Source: CAWFSE01 sp963697565 | GTDB taxonomy: Bacteria > Actinomycetota > Actinomycetes > CAVWCF01 | Reading direction: 5' to 3' | DNA length: 64,000 bases | Assembly: GCA_963697565.1 (NCBI GenBank) | Contig: CAVOOM010000008.1 | Coordinates: 434,001-498,000, forward strand | Notes under the pieces: generated by a model | Seen by the model: only the letters and a program-made list of their open reading frames with translations | Databases searched by the model: none | Told to the model about the DNA's origin: nothing | Translations under genes and position numbers: made by a program | Shown here: positions 38,231-47,566 of the stretch, in pieces | How positions within the stretch are numbered: the first letter of the stretch is position 1 | Layout of the letters: each line of letters begins with the position of its first letter

Positions 38231-38602
38231 ATGTCCGAGCCCACCCCCGTCCTGCGCATCCCGGAGCCCCGCAGCGCCCCGGCCTCGCGCCGATCCTTCG
38301 ACGTCGTCCTGCCCGCCCGGCTGGACGCCACCACGGTGAGCGAGGTCCGCTACTCGCTGCAGGTCGCGCTGGACGCCACGGCCGATGACCTGGTGGTCGA
38401 CTGCGCCGCCGTGGAGCTCATCGACGCCGCGGGCCTGGGGCTGCTCGTCTCCACGCACCGCCGCTGCCAGCAGCTCGAACGGCGTCTCGTGCTCGCCGAC
38501 CCGCGCCCGCCGCTGCTGCGGCTGCTGGCGGTCACGAGGCTGCGCCGGGTGCTCCACCTCGACCTCGACCGAGACCGGCCCCTGCTGGCCGCCGGCGACT
38601 GA
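38231..38602 (+). CDS. STAS-domain protein (anti-sigma-factor-antagonist-like, no phospho-Ser)
   Basis: 123 residues with one STAS domain: FDVVLPARLDATTVSEVRYSLQ, DDLVVDCAAVELIDAAGLGLLVSTHRRC and LRRVLHLDL. The segment equal to the phosphorylation loop of SpoIIAA-type antagonists normally reads D-S-[ST]-G-L. Here it is D-A-A-G-L, so the phosphorylatable serine is missing. No anti-sigma kinase or phosphatase gene is next to it. CGGAGG precedes ATG 38231; an upstream in-frame start (38165) would add an unrelated tail. Confidence 0.82.
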   Translation: MSEPTPVLRIPEPRSAPASRRSFDVVLPARLDATTVSEVRYSLQVALDATADDLVVDCAAVELIDAAGLGLLVSTHRRCQQLERRLVLADPRPPLLRLLAVTRLRRVLHLDLDRDRPLLAAGD

Positions 38603-38703
38603 GGGCACCGCGGCGGTCCGTGGTTACCGACCAGTAGGATTCACAGGACGCGCCGGCGCGACGCGCCGCCCGCCCCCTGCCCCCGCTGGCTCGGAGGTCC
38701 CCG

Positions 38704-40694
38704 ATGACCGCACACGCCCCCGCGCGACACCCCCTGGGTGATGCGCACGTACGCCGGCCACTCCTCGGCGACGGCGTCCAACGAGCTCTACCGGCGCAAC
38801 CTGGCCAAGGGGCAGACCGGGCTGTCGGTCGCCTTCGACCTGCCCACCCAGACCGGCTACGACGCCGACCACGAGCTGGCGCGCGGCGAGGTCGGCAAGG
38901 TCGGGGTGCCGATCGCGCACATCGGCGACATGCGCGCGCTGTTCGACGCGATCCCGCTCGCCGAGATGAACACCTCGATGACCATCAACGCCACCGCGAT
39001 GTGGCTGCTGGCGCTCTACGAGGTCGCCGCCGAGGAGCAGGGCGCGAGCCCGGCGTCGCTGCAGGGCACCACGCAGAACGACATCATCAAGGAGTACCTC
39101 TCCCGCGGCACGTACGTCTTCCCGCCCGGGCCCTCGCTGCGGCTCACCACCGACATGATCGCCTACACCGTCGACGCGATCCCCAAGTGGAACCCGATCA
39201 ACATCTGCAGCTACCACCTGCAGGAGGCCGGCGCGACGCCGGTCCAGGAGATCGCGTACGCGATGGCGACCGCGATCGCCGTGCTCGACGCGGTGCGCGA
39301 CTCCGGCCAGGTCCCCGCCGACCGGATCGGCGACGTCGTCGGGCGGATCTCGTTCTTCGTCAACGCCGGCGTGCGCTTCGTCGAGGAGATGTGCAAGATG
39401 CGCGCGTTCGTCGCGCTGTGGGACGACCTCACCCGCGAGCGCTACGGCGTCACCGAACGCCAAGCAGCGGCGGTTCCGCTACGGCGTCCAGGTCAACTCC
39501 CTCGGCCTCACCGAGGCGCAGCCGGAGAACAACGTCCAGCGCATCGTGCTGGAGATGCTCGCGGTGACCCTGTCGAAGGACGCCCGCGCCCGCGCGGTGC
39601 AGCTGCCGGCCTGGAACGAGGCGCTCGGCCTGCCGCGGCCCTGGGACCAGCAGTGGTCGCTGCGCATGCAGCAGGTGCTCGCCTACGAGTCCGACCTGCT
39701 CGAGTACGACGACATCTTCGACGGCTCGCCGGTCATCGAGCGCAAGGTGGCCGAGCTGACCGCCGGCGCGACCGAGGAGCTCGACCGCGTGCTGGCGATG
39801 GGCGGCGCGGTGGCTGCCGTCGAGAGCGGGTACATGAAGCAGCAGCTCGTGTCGTCGCATGCGGCGCGCCGCGCGCGGATCGAGTCCGGCGACGAGGTGG
39901 TGGTGGGCGTCAACCGGTTCCAGACCACCGAGCCCAATCCGCTGCTCGCCGACCTCGACGCAGCGATCCAGACCGTCGACCCCGCCGTCGAGGCGCAGGC
40001 GATCGAGCGACTGGCCGCGTGGAAGGCCGCGCGCGACACGGGTGCGGCCGAGCGGGCGCTCGACCGGCTCCGCGAGGCGGCCAAGACCGACGAGAACCTG
40101 ATGGCCGCATCCCTGGAGTGCGCGCGGGCCGGGGTGACCACGGGGGAGTGGGCCGGCGCGCTGCGCGAGGTCTTCGGCGAGTACCGCGCCCCCACCGGCG
40201 TGACCGGCGTGGTCGGCGTGGCCGAGGCCGGCGCCGAGCTGACGGCGGTCCGCGAGCGCGTACGCAAGACGGGTGAGGAGCTCGGCGGCCGCCTGCGGCT
40301 GCTCGTCGGCAAGCCCGGTCTCGACGGGCACTCCAACGGCGCCGAGCAGGTGGCGGTGCGCGCCCGGGACGCGGGCTTCGAGGTCGTCTACCAGGGCATC
40401 CGGCTCACGCCGGCGCAGATCGTGGCCGCGGCCGTCGAGGAGGACGTCCACTGCGTGGGGCTGTCGATCCTGTCCGGCTCGCACCTGGAGCTGGTGCCCG
40501 AGGTGCTGCGGCTGATGGCCGAGGCCGGGCTGGCCGACGTCCCGGTGGTCATCGGCGGCATCATCCCCGAGGCCGACGCGGCCGCGCTCGAGGCCCAGGG
40601 GGTCGCGGCGGTCTTCACGCCCAAGGACTACGACATCACCGCCGTGATGGGCCGGGTCGTCGACGCCATCCGCGCCGCGCACGGCCTGGCGTAG
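38704..40694 (+). CDS. ecm: Ethylmalonyl-CoA mutase (two frameshifts)
   Basis: Adenosylcobalamin-dependent mutase converting (2R)-ethylmalonyl-CoA to methylsuccinyl-CoA, the signature step of the ethylmalonyl-CoA pathway. Catalytic domain: RTYAGHSSATASNELYRRNLAKGQTGLSVAFDLPTQTGYD in pieces, QGTTQNDIIKEYLSRGTY, ICSYHLQEAGATPVQE. The C-terminal B12-binding domain has the D-x-H-x-x-G loop in GKPGLDGHSNGAEQ. The close match to MeaA/Ecm rather than Mcm is the basis of the call. Net +1 shifts lie near 38727 (native TPWVMRTYAGH) and 39461 (native VTNAKQRRFRYGVQVN). CGGAGG precedes the ATG. Confidence 0.9.
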
Positions 40695-40716
40695 CCCTTG
40701 GCTCAGGCGTCGGCGC

Positions 40717-42405
40717 TCAGCCGTCGCCGCGGCGCTGCCACCGGAAGAACACCAGGGCGAGCACCAGCCCGATCACCACCCACAGGCTCAAGACGAGCGC
40801 GATGCGGGGCAGCTCCCACGCGCCGGCCACCTCCAGGACCTGCGCGCTGTCGGGGAGGAACACGTAGCGCATGCCCTGGGTCAGCCACTTGAGCGGGAAG
40901 AGCGAGGCGAACGTCTGCATCCACGAGGGCAGGTCCTGGAAGAGGAAGAACACCCCGGAGGTGAACTGCAGCACGAGCACGATCGGGGTCACGAGGGCCG
41001 AGGCGCCCTTGGCCCGCTTGGGCACGGTCGAGAACGCGATCCCGCACAGCGTGCAGGAGACGAGCCCCAGGACGCTGATCCAGACGAAGGCGAACCACCG
41101 GTCGGCCGTGGAGGGCAGCTCGATGCCGTAGAACGCCACGCCGACGGCGATCAGGATCACGACCTGGGCGACATAGGCGGTGAAGACCATGCCGACCTTG
41201 CCGACGAAGTACGACATCTTCGGCATCGGGGTGCCCTGCAGCCGCTTGAGCGAGCCGTTCTCGCGTTCGAGCGGGATGCTGATCGCGAGGTTCTGAAACG
41301 ACGTGTAGAGGATGCCGGAGGCGATCATCCCGGCCACGAAGTACTGCGCGAAGGTGATGCCGGTCGGCCCGAGCTCCTGGCCGCTGAAGACCGAGCCGAA
41401 GATCACCAGCAGGAACATCGGCAGCATGAAGTTGAAGACCGCGGACTCGCGATCGCGGAAGAACTCCTTGAGCTCCACGACGATCCGGCTGAGGCCGAGC
41501 CTCAGCGCCGAGGGCAGGCGGGTGTCGGCGGTGGCCGCGGGCGCGCTCATCGAGTCCGCCTCCAGGGCTGCTTCGCCGACCAGCGACAGGTAGACCTCTT
41601 CCAGGGTGGGCCGCGTGACGGACAGCTCGGGCACCTCGCCGCCGAAGCGCTCGGCGAGGTCGCGGACCAGCCCCGTGGGGTGGTCGGTGTGCTCGATGCG
41701 CACCTCGCCGTCTTCGCGCCAGGACACGGCGGCGGTCAGCTCCGAGCGCCCGCCCAGGGTCTCGGGCGGGCCGATCTCCAGCAGGCGGCCGCGGCTGATC
41801 ACGCCGACCCGGTCGGCGAGCGCCTCGGCCTCGTCGAGGTAGTGGGTGGTGAGCACGATCGTGGTCCCCCCGTCCTGCAGCGAGCGGATGAGGTCCCAGA
41901 ACCCCCGCCGCGCCTCGGGGTCGAAACCGGTGGTCGGCTCGTCGAGGAAGAGCAGCTCGGGGCGGCCGATGATCCCGAGGGCCACGTCCAGTCGCCGGCG
42001 CTGGCCGCCGGAGAGCTTGTCGCCGCGCGTGTCGCGCTTCTCGGCCAGGCCGACGGCCTCGATCACCTCCCCGACGTCGCGCGGGCGGGGGAAGTACGCG
42101 GCGAAGTGCGCCACTGCCTCCGCGACCGTGAGGTCGGCCAGATCGCTCGCGGACTGCAGGACGATGCCGAGGCGGGCACGCCAGACCCGGTCCCGGTGGT
42201 GCGGGTCGTGGCCCAGCACCTCGACGTCCCCGCTGTCGCGCTGGCGGTAGCCCTCGAGGATCTCCACGGTCGTCGTCTTGCCGGCGCCGTTGGGGCCGAG
42301 CAGGGCGACGCACTCGCCGACCTCGACGTCGAGGTCGATCCCGTCGACGGCCGCCAGGTCGCCGTAGTGCTTGGTGAGGCCGCGGACGCGGATGGCGCTG
42401 GTCAC
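40717..42405 (-). CDS. ABC exporter: ATPase and ABC-2 permease in one reading frame
   Basis: Residues 1-285 are an ABC ATPase (Walker A GPNGAGKTTT, signature LSGGQRRRLDVALG, Walker B LLFLDEPTTGFD, H-loop TTHYLDEAEALADR) of the drug/daunorubicin-resistance DrrA kind. Residues 300-562 are an ABC-2 permease with six TM helices (FMLPMFLLVIFGSVFSG, ITFAQYFVAGMIASGILYTSF). The join reads ALEADSMSAPAATADTRLP. The inner ATG is an ATGA, where a separate ATPase gene could have ended one frame over, so this could be a true fusion or two overlapping genes merged by a one-base error. Substrate unknown. Confidence 0.85.
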   Translation of the reverse strand: MTSAIRVRGLTKHYGDLAAVDGIDLDVEVGECVALLGPNGAGKTTTVEILEGYRQRDSGDVEVLGHDPHHRDRVWRARLGIVLQSASDLADLTVAEAVAHFAAYFPRPRDVGEVIEAVGLAEKRDTRGDKLSGGQRRRLDVALGIIGRPELLFLDEPTTGFDPEARRGFWDLIRSLQDGGTTIVLTTHYLDEAEALADRVGVISRGRLLEIGPPETLGGRSELTAAVSWREDGEVRIEHTDHPTGLVRDLAERFGGEVPELSVTRPTLEEVYLSLVGEAALEADSMSAPAATADTRLPSALRLGLSRIVVELKEFFRDRESAVFNFMLPMFLLVIFGSVFSGQELGPTGITFAQYFVAGMIASGILYTSFQNLAISIPLERENGSLKRLQGTPMPKMSYFVGKVGMVFTAYVAQVVILIAVGVAFYGIELPSTADRWFAFVWISVLGLVSCTLCGIAFSTVPKRAKGASALVTPIVLVLQFTSGVFFLFQDLPSWMQTFASLFPLKWLTQGMRYVFLPDSAQVLEVAGAWELPRIALVLSLWVVIGLVLALVFFRWQRRGDG

Positions 42406-42432
42406 GCGCCCACTCTGGCGCCGCGGCGACGT

Positions 42433-43107
42433 CTAGAACAGCCGGGTGGTCGGGTCGTCGATCCCGCGCAGCGCGTCGTAGTCGAGGACGACGCACCGGA
42501 TGCCGCGGTCCTCCGCCAGCGTGCGCGCCTGCGGCTTGATCTCCTGGGCGGCGAAGACCCCCGCCACCGGCGCGAGCAGCGGATCGCGGTTCATCAGCTC
42601 GAGGTAGCGGGTCAGCTGCTCCACCCCGTCGATCTCGCCGCGCCGCTTGATCTCCACCGCGACAGCCGCGCCGGCCGCATCGCGGCAGAGCAGGTCGACC
42701 GGGCCGATCGCGGTCATGTACTCGCGGCGCACCAGCCGCCACCCCTCGCCCAGGGTCTCCACATGCTCGGCGAGCAAGGCCTGCAGATGGGCCTCGACGC
42801 CGTCCTTGGTCAACCCGGGGTCGGCGCCCAGCTCATGCGCGGAGTCGTGCAGGACCGCCTCGATGGTGACCACGAGCTGCTCGCCGGCCTTGTTCACCAC
42901 CCGCCAGACGCCGATCCCCTCGGCGTCGACCGCCATCTCCAGCAGGCACGGCGGGCTCATCCAGTTCAGCGGCTTGTACGAGCCGCCGTCGGAGTGCACG
43001 AGCACCGAGCCGTCGGCCTTGACGAGCAGCAACCGGGTGGCCAGCGGCAGGTGGGCGCTCAGCCGGCCCGCGTAGTCGACGGAGCACCGGGCGATCACAA
43101 GCCGCAT
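42433..43107 (-). CDS. nucS: Mismatch-specific endonuclease NucS/EndoMS
   Basis: Key enzyme of the MutS/MutL-independent mismatch repair of actinobacteria and archaea; it cuts both strands at mismatches. 224 residues: N-terminal DNA-binding/dimerisation domain (RLVIARCSVDYAGRLSAHLP) and C-terminal RecB-like nuclease (GPVDLLCRD with the metal-binding Asp, AVEIKRRGEIDGVEQLTRY with E-x-K). The last residues TTRLF fit the beta-clamp-binding tail of NucS. TAACCT lies 8 bases before the ATG with no clear Shine-Dalgarno, suggesting a leaderless mRNA. Confidence 0.95.
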   Translation of the reverse strand: MRLVIARCSVDYAGRLSAHLPLATRLLLVKADGSVLVHSDGGSYKPLNWMSPPCLLEMAVDAEGIGVWRVVNKAGEQLVVTIEAVLHDSAHELGADPGLTKDGVEAHLQALLAEHVETLGEGWRLVRREYMTAIGPVDLLCRDAAGAAVAVEIKRRGEIDGVEQLTRYLELMNRDPLLAPVAGVFAAQEIKPQARTLAEDRGIRCVVLDYDALRGIDDPTTRLF

Positions 43108-43118
43108 GGAGCGCGAGG

Positions 43119-44627
43119 TTACGCGTGGCGGCCGTGCAGCAGCTGCACCACCCGGACGAGCTGGCGCGTGGTCTCGGGTTTGCGGTCGAAGCTCAGCAGC
43201 GCCACCGGCAGGGCGAAGCGCTGGCGGGTGACGGCCTTGGCCCGGGCGAACTCGCGCAGGCCGTCCGCGCCGTGGATCCGGCCGAAGCCGGACTCACCCA
43301 CGCCGCCGAAGGGCAACGCGGGCGCGAAGGCGAAGGCCCACACGGCGTTGATGCTGGTCATGCCGCACTGCAGGCGCTCGGCGATGTCCTGGCCGCGTCG
43401 GCGCGAGCGGGTGAAGACCGCTGAGCCCAGGCCGTACGACGAGGCGTTCGTGCGCGCGATCGCGTCGTCGTCGTCGCGCACCCGGGCGATCGTCACGGTG
43501 GGGCCGAAGGTCTCCTCGAGCACCGCGAGCGACTCCTCCGGCACGTCGACGAGCACGACCGGGTGGGCCTGCCCGGCGCGCACCGAGTCTCGGCCGCCGA
43601 CGATGGCCTGGCCGCCGCGGTCCAGGGCGTCGTCGACATGGCGCTGGATGACGTCGAGCTGGGCCGCGAGGGTCGCCGGGCCGTAGGACGCGCCGAGGTG
43701 CGAGCCGGGGTCCAGGGCCAACGCCTTCTGCTCGACGAGCGCGATCAGCTCGTCGGCGACCTCGCGGGCCACGTAGACGCGCTCGACGCCCAGGCAGGTC
43801 TGGCCGCCGTTGGACATCGCCCCGACGACGATGGCGTCGGCGGCCGCCGGCAGGTCGGCGTCGGCGCAGACGATGACGGCGTCCTTGCCGCCGCACTCCA
43901 TGAGCACGGGGGTGAGCCGCTCGGCGCAGGCGGCCATGATCTTGCGGCCGGTGCGCCCCGAGCCGGTGAACGCGACCTTGTCGACGCCGGAGCGCACGAG
44001 GGCGTCGCCGGTGGCGCCGGGGCCGGTCACCAGCTGCAGCACGGGCTGCTCGGGCACCGCCTCGGCGAACCAGTCGACCATGGCGGCCCCCACCGCGGGG
44101 GTCAGCTCGCTCGGCTTGAAGACCACCGCGTTGCCCGCCGCCAAGGCGTACGCCAAGGACCCCATCGGGGTGAAGACCGGGTAGTTCCACGGGCCGATCA
44201 CGCCGATCACGCCGTAGGGCTGGTAGCCCAGCGAGGCCTGCTGGTTGGCCGACATCAGCGACGGGCGCACCGACCGCCGGCGCAGCACCCGCTCGGCGTG
44301 CTTGGCGGCCCAGTCGATGTGGTCGATCGCCGCGATGATCTCGAGGACCGCGTCATCGACCGGCTTGCCGGACTCGCGGTGGATCAGGTCGGCGAGCTCG
44401 TCGATGCGCTGGGCCAGCAGGCTCTTCCAGACGAGCAGCCGCTGCTTGCGGCCGCCGAAGCCCAGATCCGCCCACCAGCGGGCCGCGATGCGGGCGCGGT
44501 CGACCGCGTCGGCCACGGCGTGCGCATCGTGCATGGGGAAGCGCGCGACCTCCTGACCGGTGGCGGGGTCGAGCGAGGCGAACGTCTCAGGCGCTGCCTC
44601 GGGGGCGTGGGGGTCGGCGATGGCCAT
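43119..44627 (-). CDS. NAD(P)-dependent aldehyde dehydrogenase
   Basis: 502-residue ALDH-superfamily enzyme. The NAD-binding segment is GVIGPWNYPVFTPMGSLAYALAAGNAVVFKPSE, the catalytic glutamate is in LMECGGKDAVIV and the catalytic cysteine in SNGGQTCLGVERVYV. C-terminal FGGVGESGFGRIHGADGLREFARAKAV is typical. The G-G-K-D after the Glu and the overall sequence are nearest succinate-semialdehyde/benzaldehyde-type ALDHs; the substrate is undetermined. Start ATG 44627 (MAIADPHAP); the open frame extends much further upstream only because of high GC. Confidence 0.9.
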   Translation of the reverse strand: MAIADPHAPEAAPETFASLDPATGQEVARFPMHDAHAVADAVDRARIAARWWADLGFGGRKQRLLVWKSLLAQRIDELADLIHRESGKPVDDAVLEIIAAIDHIDWAAKHAERVLRRRSVRPSLMSANQQASLGYQPYGVIGVIGPWNYPVFTPMGSLAYALAAGNAVVFKPSELTPAVGAAMVDWFAEAVPEQPVLQLVTGPGATGDALVRSGVDKVAFTGSGRTGRKIMAACAERLTPVLMECGGKDAVIVCADADLPAAADAIVVGAMSNGGQTCLGVERVYVAREVADELIALVEQKALALDPGSHLGASYGPATLAAQLDVIQRHVDDALDRGGQAIVGGRDSVRAGQAHPVVLVDVPEESLAVLEETFGPTVTIARVRDDDDAIARTNASSYGLGSAVFTRSRRRGQDIAERLQCGMTSINAVWAFAFAPALPFGGVGESGFGRIHGADGLREFARAKAVTRQRFALPVALLSFDRKPETTRQLVRVVQLLHGRHA

Positions 44628-44708
44628 GCACCCCAGTCTGGGACACTCGGAGTCGTCGCACGAGCCGAATTCGGCTGCGTGTTCGCTTCGGCCGCAGGGA
44701 GTGCTGAG

Positions 44709-46490
44709 ATGGCGCGCGAGTTCCACACCGTCGGGGTCGTCGGACTGGGCACCATGGGGGCCGGCATCGCCGAGGTCTTCGCGCGCAGCGGGATCTCGGT
44801 GATCGGCGTCGAGATCAGCGACGACGCCGTCGCCCGGGGCCGCGGCCACCTCGACTCCTCGATCCGGCGGGCGATCAAGCGGGGCAAGCTCACCGACGAG
44901 CAGGCCGCCGAGATCAACGCGCGGATCACGCTGAGCACCTCGCTGGACGACCTGGCCGAGTGCGACCTCGTCGTCGAGGCGGTGCCCGAGCACCTCGACC
45001 TCAAGCAGGACACCCTGGCCCGGCTCGACAAGATCCTGCCCCCGCGGGCGATTCTGGCGACCAACACCTCCTCGCTGTCGGTGACCGAGATCTCCGTGGC
45101 GACGGCGCGCCCCGCGCAGGTGATCGGGATGCACTTCTTCAACCCGGCGCCCGTGCTCAAGCTGGTGGAGGTCATCCGCACGGTCGTCACCGACGACGAC
45201 GTCATCGAGGACATCAAGGCGCTGGCCGAGCGGCTCGGCAAGGTGCCGGTGGTCGTCGGCGACAAGGCCGGCTTCATCGCCAACGCCCTGCTCTTCGGCT
45301 ACATCAACCACGCCGTGTCGATGTACGAGTCGCGCTACGCCACCCGCGAGGACATCGACGCGGCCATGCGCCTGGGCTGCGGCTACCCGATGGGACCGCT
45401 CGCGCTCCTGGACCTCATCGGCACCGACACCGCCTACGAGATCCTCGACACGATGTACCGGCAGACCCGCGACCGCCTGCACGCGCCGGCGCCGATCCTC
45501 AAGCAGATGCGGACGGCCGGCCTGATGGGCCGCAAGTCGGGGCGCGGCTTCTACACGTACGAGACCAAGGACTCCCCGGTCGTGGTCGCCGACGAGCTCA
45601 CCCCGCCCGCCGACGGGGTCTTCAAGGGCGCCCGCCCGGTGCACAAGGTCGGCGTCGCCGGCTCCGGGACGATGGCCACCGGGATCATCGAGGTCTTCGC
45701 CAAGGCCGGCTTCGACGTGCTGTTCGTCGCCCGCGGCGAGGACAAGGTGGCCAAGGTGCGCGCGGCCCTCGAGCGCTCGCTCGACAAGGGGGTGGCGCGC
45801 GGCAAGCTCGACCAGGCCGACCGAGACGCCGCGCTCGCGCGGGTGACCGGCTCGACCAGGCTCGACGACTTCGCCGACCGCGACCTCGTGCTCGAGGCGG
45901 TGGCCGAGGACCTCGGCATCAAGCAGACGCTCTTCGCCACGTTCGACGAGGTCTGCAAGCCGGGCGCCGTGCTGGCCACGACGACCTCCAGCCTGCCGGT
46001 CGTGGAGCTGGCGATGGCCACCGAGCGCCCTGGCGACGTGGTGGGCCTGCACTTCTTCAACCCCGCCCAGGTGATGCGGCTGGTCGAGGTCGTGCGCACC
46101 GTGCAGACCGCCGACGACGTGATGGCCACCGCCCTCGAGGTGTGCGAGCGGCTCGGCAAGCACGCGGTCACCTGCGGCGACCGCGCCGGCTTCATCGTCA
46201 ACGCGCTGCTCTTCCCGTACCTCAACGACGCGGTCAAGATGCTCGAGGCGCACTACGCCAGCAGCGAGGACATCGACACGGCGATGAAGGTCGGCTGCGG
46301 CTACCCGATGGGGCCGTTCGAGCTGCTCGACGTGGTCGGCCTCGACGTGTCGCTGGCGATCCAGCAGACGCTGTACCGCGAGTTCCGCGAGCCGGGCTTC
46401 GCCCCGGCCCCGCTGCTGGAGCACCTCGTGACGGCCGGCTACATGGGGCGCAAGACCGGCCGCGGCTTCCGCGTGTACGAGTCGCGCTAG
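44709..46490 (+). CDS. Tandem-duplicated 3-hydroxyacyl-CoA dehydrogenase (two complete units)
   Basis: 593 residues made of two full-length (S)-3-hydroxybutyryl-CoA dehydrogenase units joined by a short linker. Unit 1 (about 1-290): VGVVGLGTMGAGIAEVFARSG, GMHFFNPAPVLKLVEVIRT, GCGYPMGPLALLDLIG, RKSGRGFYTYE. Unit 2 (about 305-593): VGVAGSGTMATGIIEVFAKAG, GLHFFNPAQVMRLVEVVRT, GCGYPMGPFELLDVVG, RKTGRGFRVYES. The catalytic His and NAD motifs are kept in both, though unit 2 has GSGTMA in the dinucleotide loop. It is divergent from the aldehyde dehydrogenase gene and overlaps the convergent threonine aldolase by four bases. Confidence 0.93.
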   Translation: MAREFHTVGVVGLGTMGAGIAEVFARSGISVIGVEISDDAVARGRGHLDSSIRRAIKRGKLTDEQAAEINARITLSTSLDDLAECDLVVEAVPEHLDLKQDTLARLDKILPPRAILATNTSSLSVTEISVATARPAQVIGMHFFNPAPVLKLVEVIRTVVTDDDVIEDIKALAERLGKVPVVVGDKAGFIANALLFGYINHAVSMYESRYATREDIDAAMRLGCGYPMGPLALLDLIGTDTAYEILDTMYRQTRDRLHAPAPILKQMRTAGLMGRKSGRGFYTYETKDSPVVVADELTPPADGVFKGARPVHKVGVAGSGTMATGIIEVFAKAGFDVLFVARGEDKVAKVRAALERSLDKGVARGKLDQADRDAALARVTGSTRLDDFADRDLVLEAVAEDLGIKQTLFATFDEVCKPGAVLATTTSSLPVVELAMATERPGDVVGLHFFNPAQVMRLVEVVRTVQTADDVMATALEVCERLGKHAVTCGDRAGFIVNALLFPYLNDAVKMLEAHYASSEDIDTAMKVGCGYPMGPFELLDVVGLDVSLAIQQTLYREFREPGFAPAPLLEHLVTAGYMGRKTGRGFRVYESR

Positions 46491-47515
46491 GCGGCCGGGT
46501 CCAGCAGCGCGACGAAGGCGTCGACGTCGGCCTCGGTGGTGTCCCAGGACGCCACCCACCGCACTTCGACGTCGGCGTGGCCGGGCCGCTCGTCCCACAC
46601 GTAGAAGGGCGTGCGCTCCTGCAGCGCGGCGACGCGCGCGCGGGGCATCAGGGCGAAGACCGCGTTGGCCTCGGTGGGGCGGCTGGGCGTGACCCCCGGG
46701 ACGGCGGCCACCCGCTCGGCGAGCAGCGCGGCCATCGCGTTGGCGTGGGCGGCCGTGCGCAGCCACAGCCCGTCGGCGAGCGCCGCCTCGAACTGGGCGG
46801 CCACGAACCGGGTCTTGCTCGGCAGCTGGCCGGCCTGCTTGCGGGCGAAGCGCGCCCGCGCGGCGAGCGCGGGGTCGAGCCAGACGACGGCCTCGCCGAA
46901 CACCAGCCCGTTCTTGGTGCCGCCGAACGTCAGCACGTCGACACCGGCCTCGGCGAGCTCGCGGACCGGGTGGCCGAGTGCCGCCACGGCGTTGGCCAGG
47001 CGGGCCCCGTCGACGTGCACCCGCAGCCCGCGCCGGTGCGCCGCCTCCGCCACCGCGGCGATCTGGTCTGCGGTCCAGACGGCGCCCAGCTCGGTGGACT
47101 GGGTCAGCGAGACGACGGCCGGCTGGACGTGGTGCTGGTCGCCGAGCACGCCGCAGGCCCCGTCGACCTGCTCGGGGGTGAGCCGGCCGTCCGCGCTGGG
47201 CAGCGGCACGAGCTTCGCGCCCGTGAGCCGCTCGGGGGCGCCGCACTCGTCGAGGTGGATGTGCGCCCACTCGGTGCACAGCACGGCGTCGCCGGGGCCG
47301 ACCAGGGTGTGCAGGGCGGTGACGTTGGCGCCGGTGCCTCCGAAGGCGAACAGCACCTCGGCGGAGCCCCCGAGCAGGTCGCGGATCAGGCTGGTGGCGC
47401 GCTCGGTCCAGGGGTCGTCGCCGTACGCGAGGGCGTGCCCCTCGTTGGCCGCGACGAGGGCGGCCAGGATGGCGGGATGGGCCCCGGAGGTGTTGTCGCT
47501 GGCGAAGGTGCGCAT
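46487..47515 (-). CDS. Low-specificity L-threonine aldolase family protein
   Basis: PLP-dependent fold-type I enzyme (beta-eliminating lyase family) that splits threonine or allo-threonine into glycine and acetaldehyde. 342 residues: FASDNTSGAHPAILAAL at the N-terminus, VHVDGARLANAVAALG with the PLP-contacting Asp, and the PLP lysine in VLTFGGTKNGLVFGEAV. Start ATG 47515. With the nearby aldehyde dehydrogenase it could convert threonine-derived acetaldehyde to acetate, but this is a guess from position. Confidence 0.9.
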   Translation of the reverse strand: MRTFASDNTSGAHPAILAALVAANEGHALAYGDDPWTERATSLIRDLLGGSAEVLFAFGGTGANVTALHTLVGPGDAVLCTEWAHIHLDECGAPERLTGAKLVPLPSADGRLTPEQVDGACGVLGDQHHVQPAVVSLTQSTELGAVWTADQIAAVAEAAHRRGLRVHVDGARLANAVAALGHPVRELAEAGVDVLTFGGTKNGLVFGEAVVWLDPALAARARFARKQAGQLPSKTRFVAAQFEAALADGLWLRTAAHANAMAALLAERVAAVPGVTPSRPTEANAVFALMPRARVAALQERTPFYVWDERPGHADVEVRWVASWDTTEADVDAFVALLDPAA

Positions 47516-47566
47516 GTGCGCATCCTGCCCGCCGCTGGGCCGGTGGCCGGTCGTAGGGTGGCGCGG

